64,000 nt of DNA from Platycnemis pennipes (lineage: Eukaryota > Arthropoda > Insecta > Odonata > Platycnemididae), in assembly GCA_933228895.1 (NCBI GenBank), contig OW121858.1:27365859-27429858 (forward strand), read 5' to 3'. The notes beneath the pieces are model-generated. The model did no database searches. It was not told the origin of the DNA and saw nothing but the letters and a program-made list of their open reading frames with translations. The first letter of the stretch is position 1. The number at the start of each line of letters is the position of its first letter. The translations under genes were made by a program, and so were the position numbers. Of this stretch, positions 12,001 through 27,000 are shown piece by piece.

Positions 12001-15000
12001 CAAGCTTTTTATGATAATTATGTATCCAGGTATCATGTAGATCTGATTCACAAAACCAAATATCATATGAAAGTATGAGCAATCATTTATCCTTTAGCTC
12101 ACAGAGATGATAATAAAAGAATAGCTCAAGCCATCATGTTTGTTGTAAACACCATAATATCCCACATACTATTTTCCAATCATTTCATCAACATTCATAT
12201 ATTCACTGTTGTAATCTCAAGATTTGGTACTGTCCAGTTGCAGGGATTTTGCATATATCCTATTTACCATATTTAACGACATTTAATATGACACTTTTTT
12301 CCAAAACTATTTCTAAAAATCACCCTGCCTCTAATATGCGAACGTTCAACCACCATTGCTGAATTCTGAATGCTACTTTTACCCAAGATGAACAGTGCTC
12401 CCTACTTTAACACCATTACACCATTTATGTTATAATCAACGACGGTCATCTTTTTTGTTATTTAGAAATGTAAGATATAAAAGGAATGAAAATTTATATA
12501 TTTCAGTTCTGCTCTTCAGTACAGTAAAAACTTTTTTGTTCTGTGTATTACTGAAATATGGGTACACCTTATATGCCCTCAAATACAGTAAGCCCTATTA
12601 GCATTATTATATCCTAATCTGGAATGTCCAGTAACATTGAGTCATATCTCCAAGTATCTAGTTTGCAAGAAAACAGACAAAAACCATACCTCTAGTGTTC
12701 TGCTGTCACCACCCTCACCAACAAATGTTTCAATCTCTTTCACATTATCTTCTTTGTCACCTTGCTCCACCTTCACACTCACCTGAAAAAGCACGAAGGT
12801 TTGATAAGCAATGTGCAGTAGGAAGAATTCAGGCTCATCAAGGGAGTTGACAGAGGGAAATAGGAAGAATGCAGAGTTGAGACATTGGACAAGAGAGGGG
12901 AGGTGAACACCAAGTGTATAATTGGTCCTTAACACATTCCGTGCAGCTGCCACCAATAGGAGTCTCTTTGTACTTGCCTCAGGAATGGCCGCTGCCTTTT
13001 AGCATCTTACGTTACCGACATATCAAATTGTATTTTTTTCAACTCCACTCCTCATCGTTGTCATACGACTTTCTGCTGGTCCTTACATTGGTTTATGTGT
13101 GTAACATTGTACCTCGTTCTCACAAATTAAGATTAGTTGCTTCGGAAATACATCTTAAGATTGCTGCTTTTTTTTCCTCCAAATTTTTAGCAAAATTTAG
13201 CTAAATTTAGCAAAAGTCACCATGAGCAGGATGTCCTTGAGCCTATAAAATGACTATTAATACCATATTTAACAGAAAAGACTTTTCTAACTTTGATAGT
13301 TTTCACAGGCTAATACTAATAAATATTCACTAGAGCTGGTAGGTTCAGGAGATGAATTTTCCTATGACTCGCAATGTAAACTACATACCTGTTACATCAG
13401 AAAGATGGCAGTGCACCCAGCCATTTCAGAGCTTTTTCAAATGATCTTAAAATTAACATTTAATTTTCTTGAAAACTGGGATTTCTAAGTCCAAACTTTT
13501 TGTGTAAAATAAATACATTTATGGGAGGGCATGGATCACAAGTGATGAAGTCTGTTTTCTTTGATGAAGGAAACTACCCTATTAGCTGCTTATTTCTCGT
13601 TGATGCTCCATGACTCATATAAAATAAAATGTGTGACTTAAATTGGGGTATCACGAGATCATTAGTATTTCATGACCATGAAACCTTGAAATTTGATAGG
13701 AATGGCTAAGATATTGCAACTCTGTCCATTGCAAATTAAGACAAATAATATGGAGACAACATGCCAATAATATTTATGATCAAGGGAATATTGAACTAAA
13801 GATGTGTAGATTTCATTTATTGGTCTGCTGGAAGCATAAAATGAAAAAGAGAAATAGAAATTTCTACCATTTCAGATGCATATTGAAATATAATGCTAAA
13901 CAAAAGCAGGAATATTCAACCTTTTCAATAAGTTACAATCATCATATCTTAGCCATCACTATGCTTAAAGGGTTTTTTTATTGCCTTGGCAAAAGGCATG
14001 GTGAGAGGTATCAGGGAGAGGTGTGAGTGAGGTATTGTAGGCTTGTCCCAATCAAAAAGGTTCCACATCTTGCCATCAAGAGTTGGTAAGATTTTTATGC
14101 ATGGAAATCTATAGTAAATATGTTGCTAAAACTGCACAGTATCTTGAAAACCTGTGTAATTCATCTAAACCTATTTTGAACTGGCAGAACACTAATGGTA
14201 ATGAGCTGTGGTAAGTCAGAGCTGACTGTACATCTGCCATTCATATTCTTTGCGATAAGCAGCCACATGGAAAAGTAAGAATTTTTCATAAAACAGGAAG
14301 GCTAGAGAGAAACGGTGCTGACATTTCCACACACTGAATGAAAGGCACCGAATAGTGCTGAATGCTCAGATACACTGCAAGAAATGGAGCAATAAACTCA
14401 CATTGATAATTACAGCACTCAATGCAATGAAATTGTTCCACACAGCACTCAATGCAGGGAGCAGTATGCCAATGAAAATTTTAATTTCAACACTTGAGAT
14501 TTGAAACCGGAGCCCTCATGATTGGAAGACACAGTAACGTTGCAACCACACTAAACTGATGCTTATATAATTACAAAAATATATTGCCAAATCTTGTAGG
14601 TATCTAGGAAATCTGTGCATGTCATGCATGCATTGGAAGTAGGGCACGTGCCATACTCACATTTGATTTGCTGCTTACGTCACTCTCAATGCTGAATGGT
14701 CGTTTCCCCTGAACATCATCTTTCTCACTTTCCTCTGACTTTACACTCACCTAAAAAAGGGAAAACCATTAACACTGGATACTTAGGCATCAGACATATA
14801 GGGATTTGGATGGGGAGAAAGACAATGAGAAAAACATAAGAGGATTGCATCAATTGATGTACTGTTAGTTCAGCTAATAAATTTATCAATAATCTACCAG
14901 GACATATTTATGTTTCAAAGTTTGCTCACATTATACATAAAGACTGACTCAACCAACCATTAATCACATATAATGTCTAGTAAGCACTTTAGCTGTAGCT

Positions 15001-18000
15001 TTTAGACAGCTCAACCCTTGAAATTTATCACACCAACCAATAAATGCTTTATTCAATTCTTTCCCATTACATCAACATTTATAGTATCACTGTGGTGATA
15101 CCAAGATTTAGTAATGAAAATCTATTGGTATTTTACATACTCCCTATTTACTGTATTTCATGGCAATTGAGATGAAACTTTAATCCGGCAGATTAATGGA
15201 ATTGTAAGCAGAATATGAAGGATGTCGAGATTGGACAACAAAAAAGAGGTAAACACAATGTATGTAATCTGCAGATGATTCCTTATCGACAGTTAATGCC
15301 CCAAATTGTTCATTGGTCCTCCCAATCCTTGCAATTCCCTATGTACATATATCATGTAAACTTAAACTTGAGTCTATATGCTTAAATGTTAGAAAGACCT
15401 TCAGTGCCTCTTCTCTTCTCCTACTGATATCTTCATGCAAGAATTATAGAATTAATGTTTTTGCCCTTAACTACAGTAGAGCATTTTTCTAGATATAGTC
15501 ACATCTCAAGTCACTTCTCATTTTCAAGAAAGGAGTTGTACATTTTGTTCAATTCTAATATCACAGAACATAAGCAGATACATTAATGCTGATAACAGTA
15601 ACCATCTATGTCACTTATATGTTATGATCAAATTATTTCCAACCATAAAATAAAGGCAAAAACTCAGTTTTGGCAAGTCATATCTATAAGAAAATAATAT
15701 TGAGAAATCAGTTGTCACAGAATAAGAAAAATTGAGTGTGTTAATGTCACCTCTAGCTTTTAATTGCATTTACATTTGGACAGTGATTCTCTCGTGAATG
15801 GACACATGCACAACAGATATTTGAGGGCCTTCCTCAGAGCAATAATTGAAAAGAAAGCTGCTTTCTTGCCAGGCCGCATTCCTTGAAGCCAAGTATTTGC
15901 TACAAGGCACTCCTGAAGCCTTCCCCTCCATTGCAAAACTACATATCCAGGTTATTGGGTAGTGTCCCCTCAAGCTGCAGCAACGGTAAAAATGCACTCA
16001 CTTGCTGGACCAAGCCATTATTTCATGGGTCCCACAAGGGCCAGAGTTCTTTTGTGGTCAGGGATTTAAAAATTCACCATGAACTAGCATTATCAAGTAT
16101 CCTTCAACTCAGGACTTCCCAGGAAGAATTCTGCCGCCAAAGTGGTAAGATTTTATTTTGGATGACTACCATGAGACTCCATGGTTTTCCATTTGGGGTA
16201 ATCCCAACAGTTTCTCACTTACTTCCCCAAAAGTACTCAGTTGTGATCTCATCTAAGCTTTTAGGAACATCTTGACAAGTATGATGGACAGCCTTTTGTT
16301 TTGATTATTACATCATAATCAATATCCAGAGACAATTCACATTTTCATTAATTTCATTTTGTTCTTGTGCATGTTTTCATAGATTACAAATTTATGAATT
16401 TGCTCTCATGTAAATTTTCTTAATTAAGTCCATTTTTTAAAATAAACAAGTGTACTAAAACCTAATGATTACACATTATTCGAAATCAAGGCAGATCAAA
16501 ACAAAAGTGTAATAATATAGGTATACATGATAATTAGTTAACACACAGAAAGGGCACTGGTAAATGTATTTCAGACAAATGTAAGCGTGCAGAAAAATTT
16601 AGAAGGATAATAGATCTCGATGTAAAAAATTGAGCTTTTTCATTATCTTAGTCTAATGACCTCATGTAGTTTTTGAAAACATCTGGACAAAATGGAAGGG
16701 AAATAATAATGTGAGTAAATGCTAAAAAAAAAGTTTGATAATATGAAAGCTTTGAATACTGAAACATAAAATCTTGGATTAAAACCTGGGTACTTATATT
16801 TTAGTCCTCACATTAGAATCAATGTCGAGGTGTTCTGAGCTGGGATGACTACTGTGGTCACTGTCCATATTCTTGCATGCATCATGTTGTAGTGGATCCT
16901 CAACAGCATTATCCTCTTCAGTCTTGATAGGAATCTGCAAGGATAGCTTATTGTAAGGCAGTGTTGAAATGATTACATTGATACACATATATTAAAATTT
17001 CAATTTTCATTAAGGAATATGTTAAACAATGAGCTGACTTTTTTGATATGCAACATTAGGTGGTTTGAACTGAAACAAAAACCCCTGAGTTTTCATATGT
17101 TCAGGTTCTTTTCCTTCACCTCTCCTACACAGGGCTTGAACTTGATTCTTCCCTGGACACTTGCCAAGGAGGCTTCACCCATGTTTTTATTCATGACATT
17201 GGAAGACATTGCATTACTTGTCCAAGATGTGGTAAGTATAGAAAGATATTTTTTCCCAACTATGGCAGCCAAGTTCGTAGAATTATAACCTGAAAATTCA
17301 TAAATATAGTTACACATTCCATTCAAAGAATAACAACTGGTAATCATCTTAGGATTCATATTTCAGGTGAGATGCTGCAATGAAACCTTAGCTAACTGGG
17401 AACTAAAACACCCTATTTTATCACAACATATTATTTTTTAACTTGTTGAAAAGAAGCAAGAGTCCATGCACTATATTCATACGAAATCTCTTCCTAATCT
17501 ACATTTTTCTACAAAAATTCACCATGTAATGTACAGAGTAAATTCATTACTGCAACTTAACCCTTGCACTTTAATTCTATCACTGCTTTACAAAGCCAGT
17601 GAGAAGCTGAACAATCCGTAAAACTTACTTATAGAATCAAAATGTACAATTTAGTAATTTTAACTATCAATTGCAAAAATTTAGTACATCCTACCCATTA
17701 TGAAAATGGTGAATGCCCTTCTATTAATTAATCATTTACAAACACATAACAGTAATTAAGCAACTGATTACTAATACAAAAATTATGTGCATGATTCTTT
17801 TTCCAGTCTACTCACAATAAAATCACTACCATGGCCTGTTGCTGACTGTGACACTTCAAACGAATTGCAATCAGTGGGATTGTGTGAGTCCAAGTCCATT
17901 GACTCCGAGGTAGAACCATCTTCTTCACACTTCACAGCAACCTGTGGGGTATATCTATATCAATGACATACCCTGCAAGCCGCCTCGAGGGTGTGTGGCA

Positions 18001-21000
18001 GGGGAAACAGGGGAAGGGTACATGATAGTTAACTAAACACAGAGCTGCATGTCATGCAATAGGTTAAGAGTGGGACAATAGGTTAAGAGTGAACATAAAG
18101 AGATTCTTAGACAGCATGTTAATTTTTCTACCTAGGTATGAAGGGTGACGAACAATGTAGAAGTCACACTACCTCAGGTATTCGTAAAAGTTTTACACAT
18201 GATAATTTACATAAGTTAAAAAATAAAGAGCCTGTGTTCCAAGGTAATGATCAATAATACAGGGAGAATTTAATCAATGCCCGTATTTTTTTAATATGAA
18301 CTAAATATTTGCAAGATATATGCTATATCTCCTTTGTCTTGATACGAGCAACCATTTGCACAGAAGTTGAGATCTATTTTTCGTCTACCGTGGAAGACTA
18401 ACACATAGCAATGGCACATAGAATGTGAACGTTTGGACCAACATTCTCAGTGGAATGAAGAACCAGTCCTCTTTCGGCATTATGCACGTTGCATCAATCG
18501 AACTTTTCCAACGTGTTCACCATTTAATCTTTACTGCTGCGAATAAACCCCTATGTGAGTAGGGGAGGAATGCATGTTCTGGGTCAATTCCATTCGCCTT
18601 TCACTTATGTGCACGTGTCGAGGAGAAACCTGCATTTGGAAATCGTCAGGATCATTTCCACATTACTTCCCACAGCTGCATTTGCTTTCAACATCACGAT
18701 GCTGGATCGTTCCCAACACGATATATCCCCTTCCATATCCAGCTTTCCAAAGACACCAGCGATTGGAAAATCTCCAGATTATTTCCACATTCCTTCCCAC
18801 AGCTGCAATCGCAATATAACCCCCCTCTTTATCCATCTTACCGATGCTAAATCAAAGCCACAGACCTCAGAATATACTCCAAAGGTACTGAACAGATCCC
18901 ACTATCATGGAATACTTCTAAAATCGCTGATTTACCCCCCTTTCATGATTTAATCGATAAGTGCTGCTAAAGGTAATCAGTCACTGACAAATATTAGTCA
19001 CATAAGGATGTTTCCCTTAGTCTCTGTGAAAGATAAGCTTGGTGGGAAGTGTTGACTTGTTGTGCTCAACTTCAAGGATAAAGTGAGCAACATATATGAA
19101 GTGCTCCTCCCATTACCGCTACTGGACAACAACGAATATAATGATCTAATACTCTGCCTGGAGTTCCAGGAAAGATGCTCTACAGTGTTCAAATACATAA
19201 TCAAAACCATTGATATCATGGGACAACATGTAGTATTCTCAGGGTTTGAAAATCCTGAAGCAGAGGAAGGAGCATGGCAACATGCCCTCGATCAAGCAGC
19301 TGAAACTCAAGGGGGATATGCTGGACAAGGCCTAGAAACATGACCTATCCATTAGGTGTCATGCCTACAATATAAAGAAGATCATGATGTATTCGAATGT
19401 AATCGCAAAAGGAGGAAACGAGTTTATTTAAAAAGGTGGGAGAATGTCAACAGAATTATGAGGAATGCAATAAATGAAAAATTAATGTACTTAATTAATA
19501 GATCGATCCTTATTCTCAAAGTTTGGAAAAAAGAACCTGTTCTTATTCCATTCAGATAAACATACAATTTCATTCAGTTTATACAAGCATTTGTACAAGA
19601 AATTGTACAAAAAAGTGTATCATGTAAAGCGGCCTTTACATAGAGAAGCAATCACCGAAAGGACAAGCAAAACGCAAATGTCAGACACTACAGCTGCGCA
19701 AGGAAAACGTAATGAATGAAATTTGACACAATCGACATTCCTCCCCTATTTATGTGGGCTTTGAAATACTGGAATTGGGTCAATGGATACATTCTAAAGC
19801 TTGCACTGCTCTTTTGACTCAAAGAAATTGGTACTGATCTTAATACTGCTGTGTGAAATAAATAACGTGAATTGCTCCTTGATGGCACAGTTAAAGGTTA
19901 GTGGAATGGTGGCAAAGGCTGGTGTGTTTAGGGAATTCACGCAATATATCGCATGATTTATTTTAGCCATTATTAAGGTCAATTTTACACTGGAACATAT
20001 TAAGTTGAATAATAAGATCCATGAGGAATCTATATTTGATAGTGGTATATGAACCTAGACAGCAGCCACCATATTGTTTTCCTGTGCTGTCGTATATCCT
20101 CATCCATATTTCATAGATGAAATTACCATGGTCGTTATCTTGTCCATTCACAGTCAGCCAATGGATGGTGCACATTAATGAAATGACTCCAGGTACACAT
20201 TAATATTTTTTGTCAATGGATGCCATCCAAATGTGAAAAAGATATGATCACATATAGACTGTCTGGGATATGATTGTTCACTTCATTAAAACTCTTATTT
20301 TACATGTTTACTTCTGCTGTTTCCTCAAGTTAACTTACTAGTTATTTTATCTTTGCCTGGGAGAGGTTTCCCTAAGAAAAAAATACTATAGAACTATATA
20401 TAGTGATTATAGGAATTCTATAATCACTATAGAAATTTCTATAATCACTATAGAAATTTCTATAATCACTATAGGGTATAGTTCTATAGTCCTATAATCA
20501 CTATGGGGTATAGTTCTATAGTCCTATAATCACTATAGAAATTTCTATAATCACTATAGGGTATAGTTCTATAGTCCTATAATCACTATGGGGTATAGTT
20601 CTATAGTCCTATAATCACTATAGAAATTTCTATAATCACTATAGGGTATAGTTCTATAGTCCTATAATCACTATGGGGTATAGTTCTATAGTCCTATAAT
20701 CACTATGGGGTATAGTTCTATAGTCCTATAATCACTATAGGGTATATTCCTATAATCACTATAGGATACAGTTTATACATACATAACTTACATAGACCTC
20801 TCATATACAGACATATTCTCCTGGACCATGCTGTCTATAGGAGAGAGGTTTCAAATTATGTATCTTAAAAGCAAAACATTCTGAACATTTTATTTTTTAT
20901 TCATCTCATATGGATTCAAATGTCACATTCATCTTATATCCATTCAAATGGATATCCATGATTGTATGATTTTCCTCAGTCCCTCGTAGACGGTATCGGA

Positions 21001-24000
21001 CTTAGAGAAAAATCTGGTGCGCTCGCCGGAAAACAGGTTCTCAGCATTATGGAGGAAACTCTTATTTATCTCTCCTAGAGTTCAAAGAATATCAGAGACG
21101 TATATTTATAATGGTCATGCTTAATTTTAGCCACAAAATGGTTATTAGGGAAATGCTTTAACGGTGCAAATTATCCGTCTCAATCTTAGAGTAAAGTTAA
21201 TAATCACAAACGACTTAATGCCAGCCAGCAGCAGTATATATATGGCCTCCCTGTCTCATTACCATAATTGGAAAATGTGTCAGGCCGTATGTCAAAGGTT
21301 GATAGGATACAAAGTAGTTAAGTGTAGGTCGTAAGGTAGGGGTATAAGTAGTATGTGAGATAAAGGTATTAATCATTCAGTAAGTGAGAAATCACGATCT
21401 TTCATTTTCCTTTTTTTTTCAATTTTGTTCCTTTGGGGAACAGTTGGCAAAATGGATACGAATAATGGTTGGCCAACCGCTGCACCTAGTATAATAATAA
21501 TATAGGAATCCTCATGACCAAACGTTGGCCCAGCCGTCTGTGCTACATGGGTATGTTCCAAATACCTTAGCCATAGTGATTATAGAAAACTATATATAAT
21601 CACTATATATAATCACTATATATAATCACTATATATAGTTCTATAATCACTATGTTCCAAATAACTATACGACTATAGCCATAGTGATTATAGAAAACTA
21701 TATATAATCACTATATATAGTTCCATAGTATTTTTTTCTAAGTTTCTTTATTTTCCTCTATTCCTGTGATGGACACTTCACATCAAACACACTGGGTAAC
21801 TGAACAACATAATCATCATTCTTATGCTACTGGCATCCAATGAATTCACAGCCAGTTTGGATTCTTTTTATTTATTACTCAACTCAGATTTGATGCCAGA
21901 GTGCATTGTATTGGTATGATTTCCTAAACTAACTGCTCCATAATTGAATGTATGCCATGTCACTTGGTGGAAAAGATACATTATCAATTAATGAACACTA
22001 ATTTTTTTCCATTTCGGAAAGGGTTTTGTTGACGTCTAAAGCTTTGGCTTACAAGTGAAGGAGCATAGGCTCGAATACCATCCGAGGGAGTGACTTTTCA
22101 TAGTTACTCAGATCCACTGTTGGATGTTGGGTCGATGGCACTCCGAGTTAAGTACAGGGAGCTGTCACTCAGAGGGACATATATAACCATACCTTTCATT
22201 AATTCTGTGTTAAATGTCACATCTGCTAATGCTCAATCATGTAATTTAATTGATCTCTTGGTCGCTTCCTTTCGGGCTCTGGTTGTGGAAACCACCCATA
22301 GAATGCAATAAAATTAAGCCTTTAAAGTGTGAGTTAAACTAATCAGTATTCAATGAATAAGGGTTGCCATGCACTAGATGTGGGAACTTCCATTGATTCT
22401 GATGATTGGAGTCATGTGATTTGGTTGGCATCATAAGAGTGTCCATGGAATAAGAAATAATAAGGTCTCTTTGAAGAAATTACTATTTCTATTTTTTAAA
22501 TGATATCTTTCATAAAATACCTTCAGACTCTAACACTTGATAAATTTCCCCAATCTTTTTCAAAACATAACTGTAGTTCACAAGCCATGGCATTAGACCT
22601 AAAAGTAAATGTGCTATTTAAATCATTCATTTTATGCTGTATTTTGGAATTAGAGGGAAATTTTACTCCTGGGGTTGCATCCAATCGTACTTATACCATG
22701 TAAGTTTTAGGAGTGACAAACAAAACCATTGTACTTCCTTGTGGTAGCCATCCTCATAAAAGCTCTCTAAATTTAAATTATATTTTCATATTTACCACTA
22801 TTGGCACAGTGGTGGTGCCTGCAAAATCATATCCTTGTCATACTATATAGCTGCAGTAGAACACATAAAAGACATGTAAATGTATTCATTCGCCTGTGGT
22901 AATAACATCTTCCCGACATTCTAAAATAATGTTAGCATATTCTCTTGCAGGTAAATTCTGTAGCTCTATCCACAACAGCAAATAGACGAGCAGACTCAGG
23001 ATTTACTTAGCGAGGGAAGACAAATTACATTACCTATTAGGTTGTAGTGATTGTGCCTGACACTTGAGCTAATAATTACAACAATTATTACTCAATTAAT
23101 TATTAGATAGACCTAATTTATGCTGTTTAACAATTATGTAAGTCGAGAAAAAAATTCTCTTGAAGGTTATAGTGTTCTCTTTTCAAGGAACAAAGTTATT
23201 CCTAAACAAACAGAATTACCATCCGATGTCTTCCAATGCCTAAGCTAATGACTGAATGGATTACAATGGAGAAGTACACAGCAATTACATTTCAGAAGAG
23301 ATTCTGAATATAATACAAAATTGGAACTAGACAGTTAAATAGTGCCTTTAATTATTACAGTAGTGCAAGAAGAGAAGTGCAATTACGAGGATGCTGTGAA
23401 TATCTTATCCACTGTATGGACTTTACACCGGACCCACTTTTCTTGCATTATTCACACATTGAACGTAATAATTCAAAATTCACTAAAATAAGTAAAATAC
23501 CTGTAAAATAGGGCAAAGGATGTGGCAGATTATTTTAAGAATGGTATTGTGGCCTGTCAAGAACTTAAATCTTAGCATTCTCCCAAAGTCAATTCGTACA
23601 CTCTAAAGCAGGATCTACAATTTACATGGAATTGTATTTATGTACATAATTTTCCATTTAGTGCTGAGAAATAAGGAACCAATCCTGTCAGCCCTTGCAT
23701 GGTTAAAAAATGAAAATACTTGGGTAAAAACAGATTTTTAAATAATTGAAAAACTCTGTGAAATTCCAATACCTTTCCAAGGGCTTACTTTAGAAATCAG
23801 CACAGAGAAACAAGTGAAAGCATCTTAACTGATACCCCTCAACCAGGGAATATGAAATACCTTCATACACTGAGCTTTGATATACAAGAGGAAGTCCTTC
23901 AGGCCAAATTTTTCATTTTTCCAGGTTAAATTAGCAAGAGTCCAAAACTGGTATTTAGAGCAAAGAGAACATGAACATAGAGAAAAATTGGAAGAATTAC

Positions 24001-27000
24001 AGTTCTCTTAGAAGAAAATTGAGCTTATATTTATAAGCTTAGTTAATAACTCATGTAGGTTATCAGGACTTCTAGTGAACATGAGGGAGCAAATATTGCG
24101 TATCAATGCTTTACAGAAGGAAAGGCTTAACAGAAAAAAAACTTGTAAAGTGTGAAATACATTTGGATTTAATAAATTCAGTCCTCACCTTAGAATCAAG
24201 GCTGAGGTCCTCTGCAACAGGCTGATTACTGTGGTCACTGTCAATATTCTTGAATGCATCAGGGTGTAGTGGATCCTCAACAGCATTACCTGCTTCTGAC
24301 TTTATAGGAATCTGCATGGGAATAAAAGCATTAAAATCCATTTTAAAAACTTATATTTAAATATCATACGATTTTGCAATATGAAATGAATTAAATTGTT
24401 GTGAACTTGTGTTGGAATTTTGATGTATATGATCAATGGTCGTCTATCTCCCCCTAGGGAGTGTTGCCTGTGACGACGCATGACAATTGATCTAACAGTG
24501 GGACCGCCACTTGGGGAAATGTGGAACTAATGCAGTGGTGGTTTGAATACATGTCGGGATGACAACGAGTCTGAATTGGACGATTTATAAGAGAAATGAT
24601 TGACTGAACTGAATAATTTCATCATGGAAATGTGCTATAAATAGCAAGTTTTCTAAAATCAGCGAGTAAATAAGACCTATTAAAGCAGAAGTAATCATAA
24701 ATTCTACTCTCCAATAGGGTTGTTCCTACCTATCGGAATTTGAAGATTAAACACTTTCTAGTGACTACACAATCACAATTAATGAACTCGAAGTCGCCAA
24801 ATCTATGACAGAAGTATAATTTGGAAGATACGAAAACCCATAATTCCCCAATTTTACATGTTGTCAAGAACGTTGTATACCATTGTTATTATACATTTTT
24901 CTATTCTTTATTTTTGGGATGTATTTAGCATTGGAGGGTATTATTTTATCTTATGGATATTTTAATGAGCTGGATTCACAGTCTTTGATGGCATTTGATG
25001 GAAAACAAAGACATCAAGGAAGACCTTACGGCAAAGGTAATTCTGCAAAGGAATTTTAAGTTGAACAATAATAAAAAAGCTAGTACGAGAAAGGATGCAA
25101 TAGCAATTAGTTACCACATTATAGTGCAGCCAGGAACTAAAAGAAACACTCAGGATCGAGAAGCTTAAATATTTGAAAGATAAAAGTCAATGATAATTCA
25201 TCTTTATTGGGGCATATCAAGACAAAACCATATGATATGTAACCCCTTGTCAGTTACATACGAAGTCATTACACATTCTGAATTACAAGTGAAATATGAG
25301 AGAATAGTAACTCATTTACATTACCACCTCCTCCCTACCTCCACGCCAGCTCGCACCACCACCCGGGACAAATAAATTACATGTTAAAGACAATGGTCCA
25401 CCAGTTTTTTTATTTTAAACGATTATGAGCACCGATCAAGTGAACTAAAAACATTAAGAAGGATTTTACATAAGAAAGGTTACAGAACAAGCAATACTGA
25501 AGGGGACATCAGGAAAAATGAAAAGCAGACGGTACTGAAGTCGCCGCTGAAAGAAACAGAACAAGACAATAGGTCCTTCCTGCCATACGTCCAAGGGCTG
25601 ATGGACCGGATTGCAAGAATCTTGGCAAAAGATAGCAAAGGAAACCTTTGTGTGCGACCATGCGAGAAATCTGTTACGCTTTATCTCTTATAGGTACATA
25701 AAAGTGAATGTTTGTCTGAATGACGTTCATACAAATCTAATTTTAGTTTTTATCCCACCGAGCTAAAATAATGTGGACAAATAGTTATTGATCTGAGGAA
25801 AATCAACGTCTATGTATTATTTCGTGAAAAAGTCCCTGGGTCCCTAAAAGACCTAAGTGTCATCCCCAAAAGAAAAGTACAAGAATCAATGCTGTGATTT
25901 TTAAATTGCTCCTTCACTAACAATTGGGACATTCATTTTTATTTTTCACAGGCAAATGGATAAAAGAATAAAGTTTATTATTCCATCATTTGATTTTCTA
26001 TTTACGATAAGTCTCTCCAAGATCATAGTGTTTGTACCTCCAAAATCACCCATTCATCTTGAATGTCAACAATTCCGTATTTCCTTGGTAAGCACGGCAT
26101 TGGCTTTACAAATGAGGACTTCACCTACTGTAATTATGCCGAAGATTAAGTAAAAATGAGAATTACATTGTGATTGAAGGTCCATTAGTGGTGTGTTACA
26201 GGCTGCGATGAACAAACTTACGAATCTTATGACGAAGAGAAATGAGCAACAGCATTTTCATGCACAACGGCCGACTTAATTATGCACAGAAAGAACTAGG
26301 TACCACATATCTTACTCTTCACTCTCCTGCTGAAAGTCAACGGGCTTCTCAGTTACTAATATATAAACATATAACCCAAACCACGATATCAGACCCATTC
26401 TTCGTAAAAGAACTATTGAGGTTCCTAATAACTTTTTAATTCTACAACCGAATGAGCAAAAAATTGTTTTTAAAAGTATTCGAATTGATCAATTCCAATG
26501 TGAATACTCTTTGTGCCTTGTGATAGACAATAGGGGGCACAGATTACTAGCATAATTAAAATCAACGTGTCTACCACATACGGTACAAACCACCTTCGGC
26601 CATCTTTGATTAAGGTCAACTGAAAATTATAAGCGGAAAAAGGAGTTGGCCTAATCCATATCCATTCAGGCAGCCAAAGAAAAAATCTTACCTTCATAGT
26701 CTCAGATGTTATTGAATTTAACATATGTCAAACTTCAGGACGAAGTAAGTAATAGGTATATTTTAGTTTTGTCCAAAAAAATTTTTGACCCGAGATAGTC
26801 CACCGAACATGGGCCCGCGAGCGCTATTTTTCAAATGTGATTTTTGACAAAATACTAAAATGCTCATATCTCAGGAACGGTTCAAGATATTTTGCTCCTT
26901 TTTGTTTTATTTGAAAGATAATAATTTTGTGATTAAAATGATATCCTTGATTTGAAAATGTGTGTCCACATTCTCTTGCTGCAATTTTTTTAATTTATTT

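Larger units (their letters stand above)
3048..12689. other. Gene A terminal intron region
   Basis: Almost 10 kb between the last identified psi-K-x-E exon and the C2H2 exon. It holds a tRNA-like relic (3.92 kb), a Penelope-like fragment (4.7-5.5 kb), a short dispersed repeat (7.05 kb), a 45-bp doublet (7.63 kb), a gag remnant (10.3 kb) and a decayed duplicate exon (11.9 kb). The exon expected to end in phase 1 should be here but I did not recognise it. Stretches 5.76-7.04 and 7.72-10.33 kb show nothing else I can support. Confidence 0.5.
20372..21742. mobile_element. MITE with 5-bp target duplication and palindromic subterminal arrays
   Basis: The element runs from 20377 to 21737 and is flanked on both sides by the direct repeat CTAAG (20372-20376 and 21738-21742), a good 5-bp target-site duplication. 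Its ends are inverted repeats of about 35 bp starting AAAAAAATACTATRGAACTA. Inside each end lie tandem arrays built on ATAATCACTAT and its complement: about 390 bp on the left, about 155 bp on the right. The central 0.8 kb has no convincing gene. It is non-autonomous, and the class of its mobilising transposase is unknown to me. Confidence 0.75.
17942..24188. other. Gene A intron
   Basis: About 6.2 kb containing a dispersed repeat (17.97 kb), a MITE (20.38-21.74 kb), a possible tRNA-like B box (22.07 kb) and a hAT fossil (23.65 kb). The region 18.5-19.6 kb has short frames without recognised content. Confidence 0.5.

Noticed and set aside
15883..16275. 130-codon plus-strand ORF as a gene
   Set aside because: No recognised domain, no promoter or splice context, and it lies in a gene A intron.
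20385..20772. CRISPR-like alternation of repeats and spacers
   Set aside because: The spacers are themselves repeated, the units are palindromic AT-rich strings, and the locus is a eukaryotic MITE arm.
22024..22080. tRNA gene or SINE with GGCTCGAATACC
   Set aside because: The B box is plausible, but no A box lies at the right distance.
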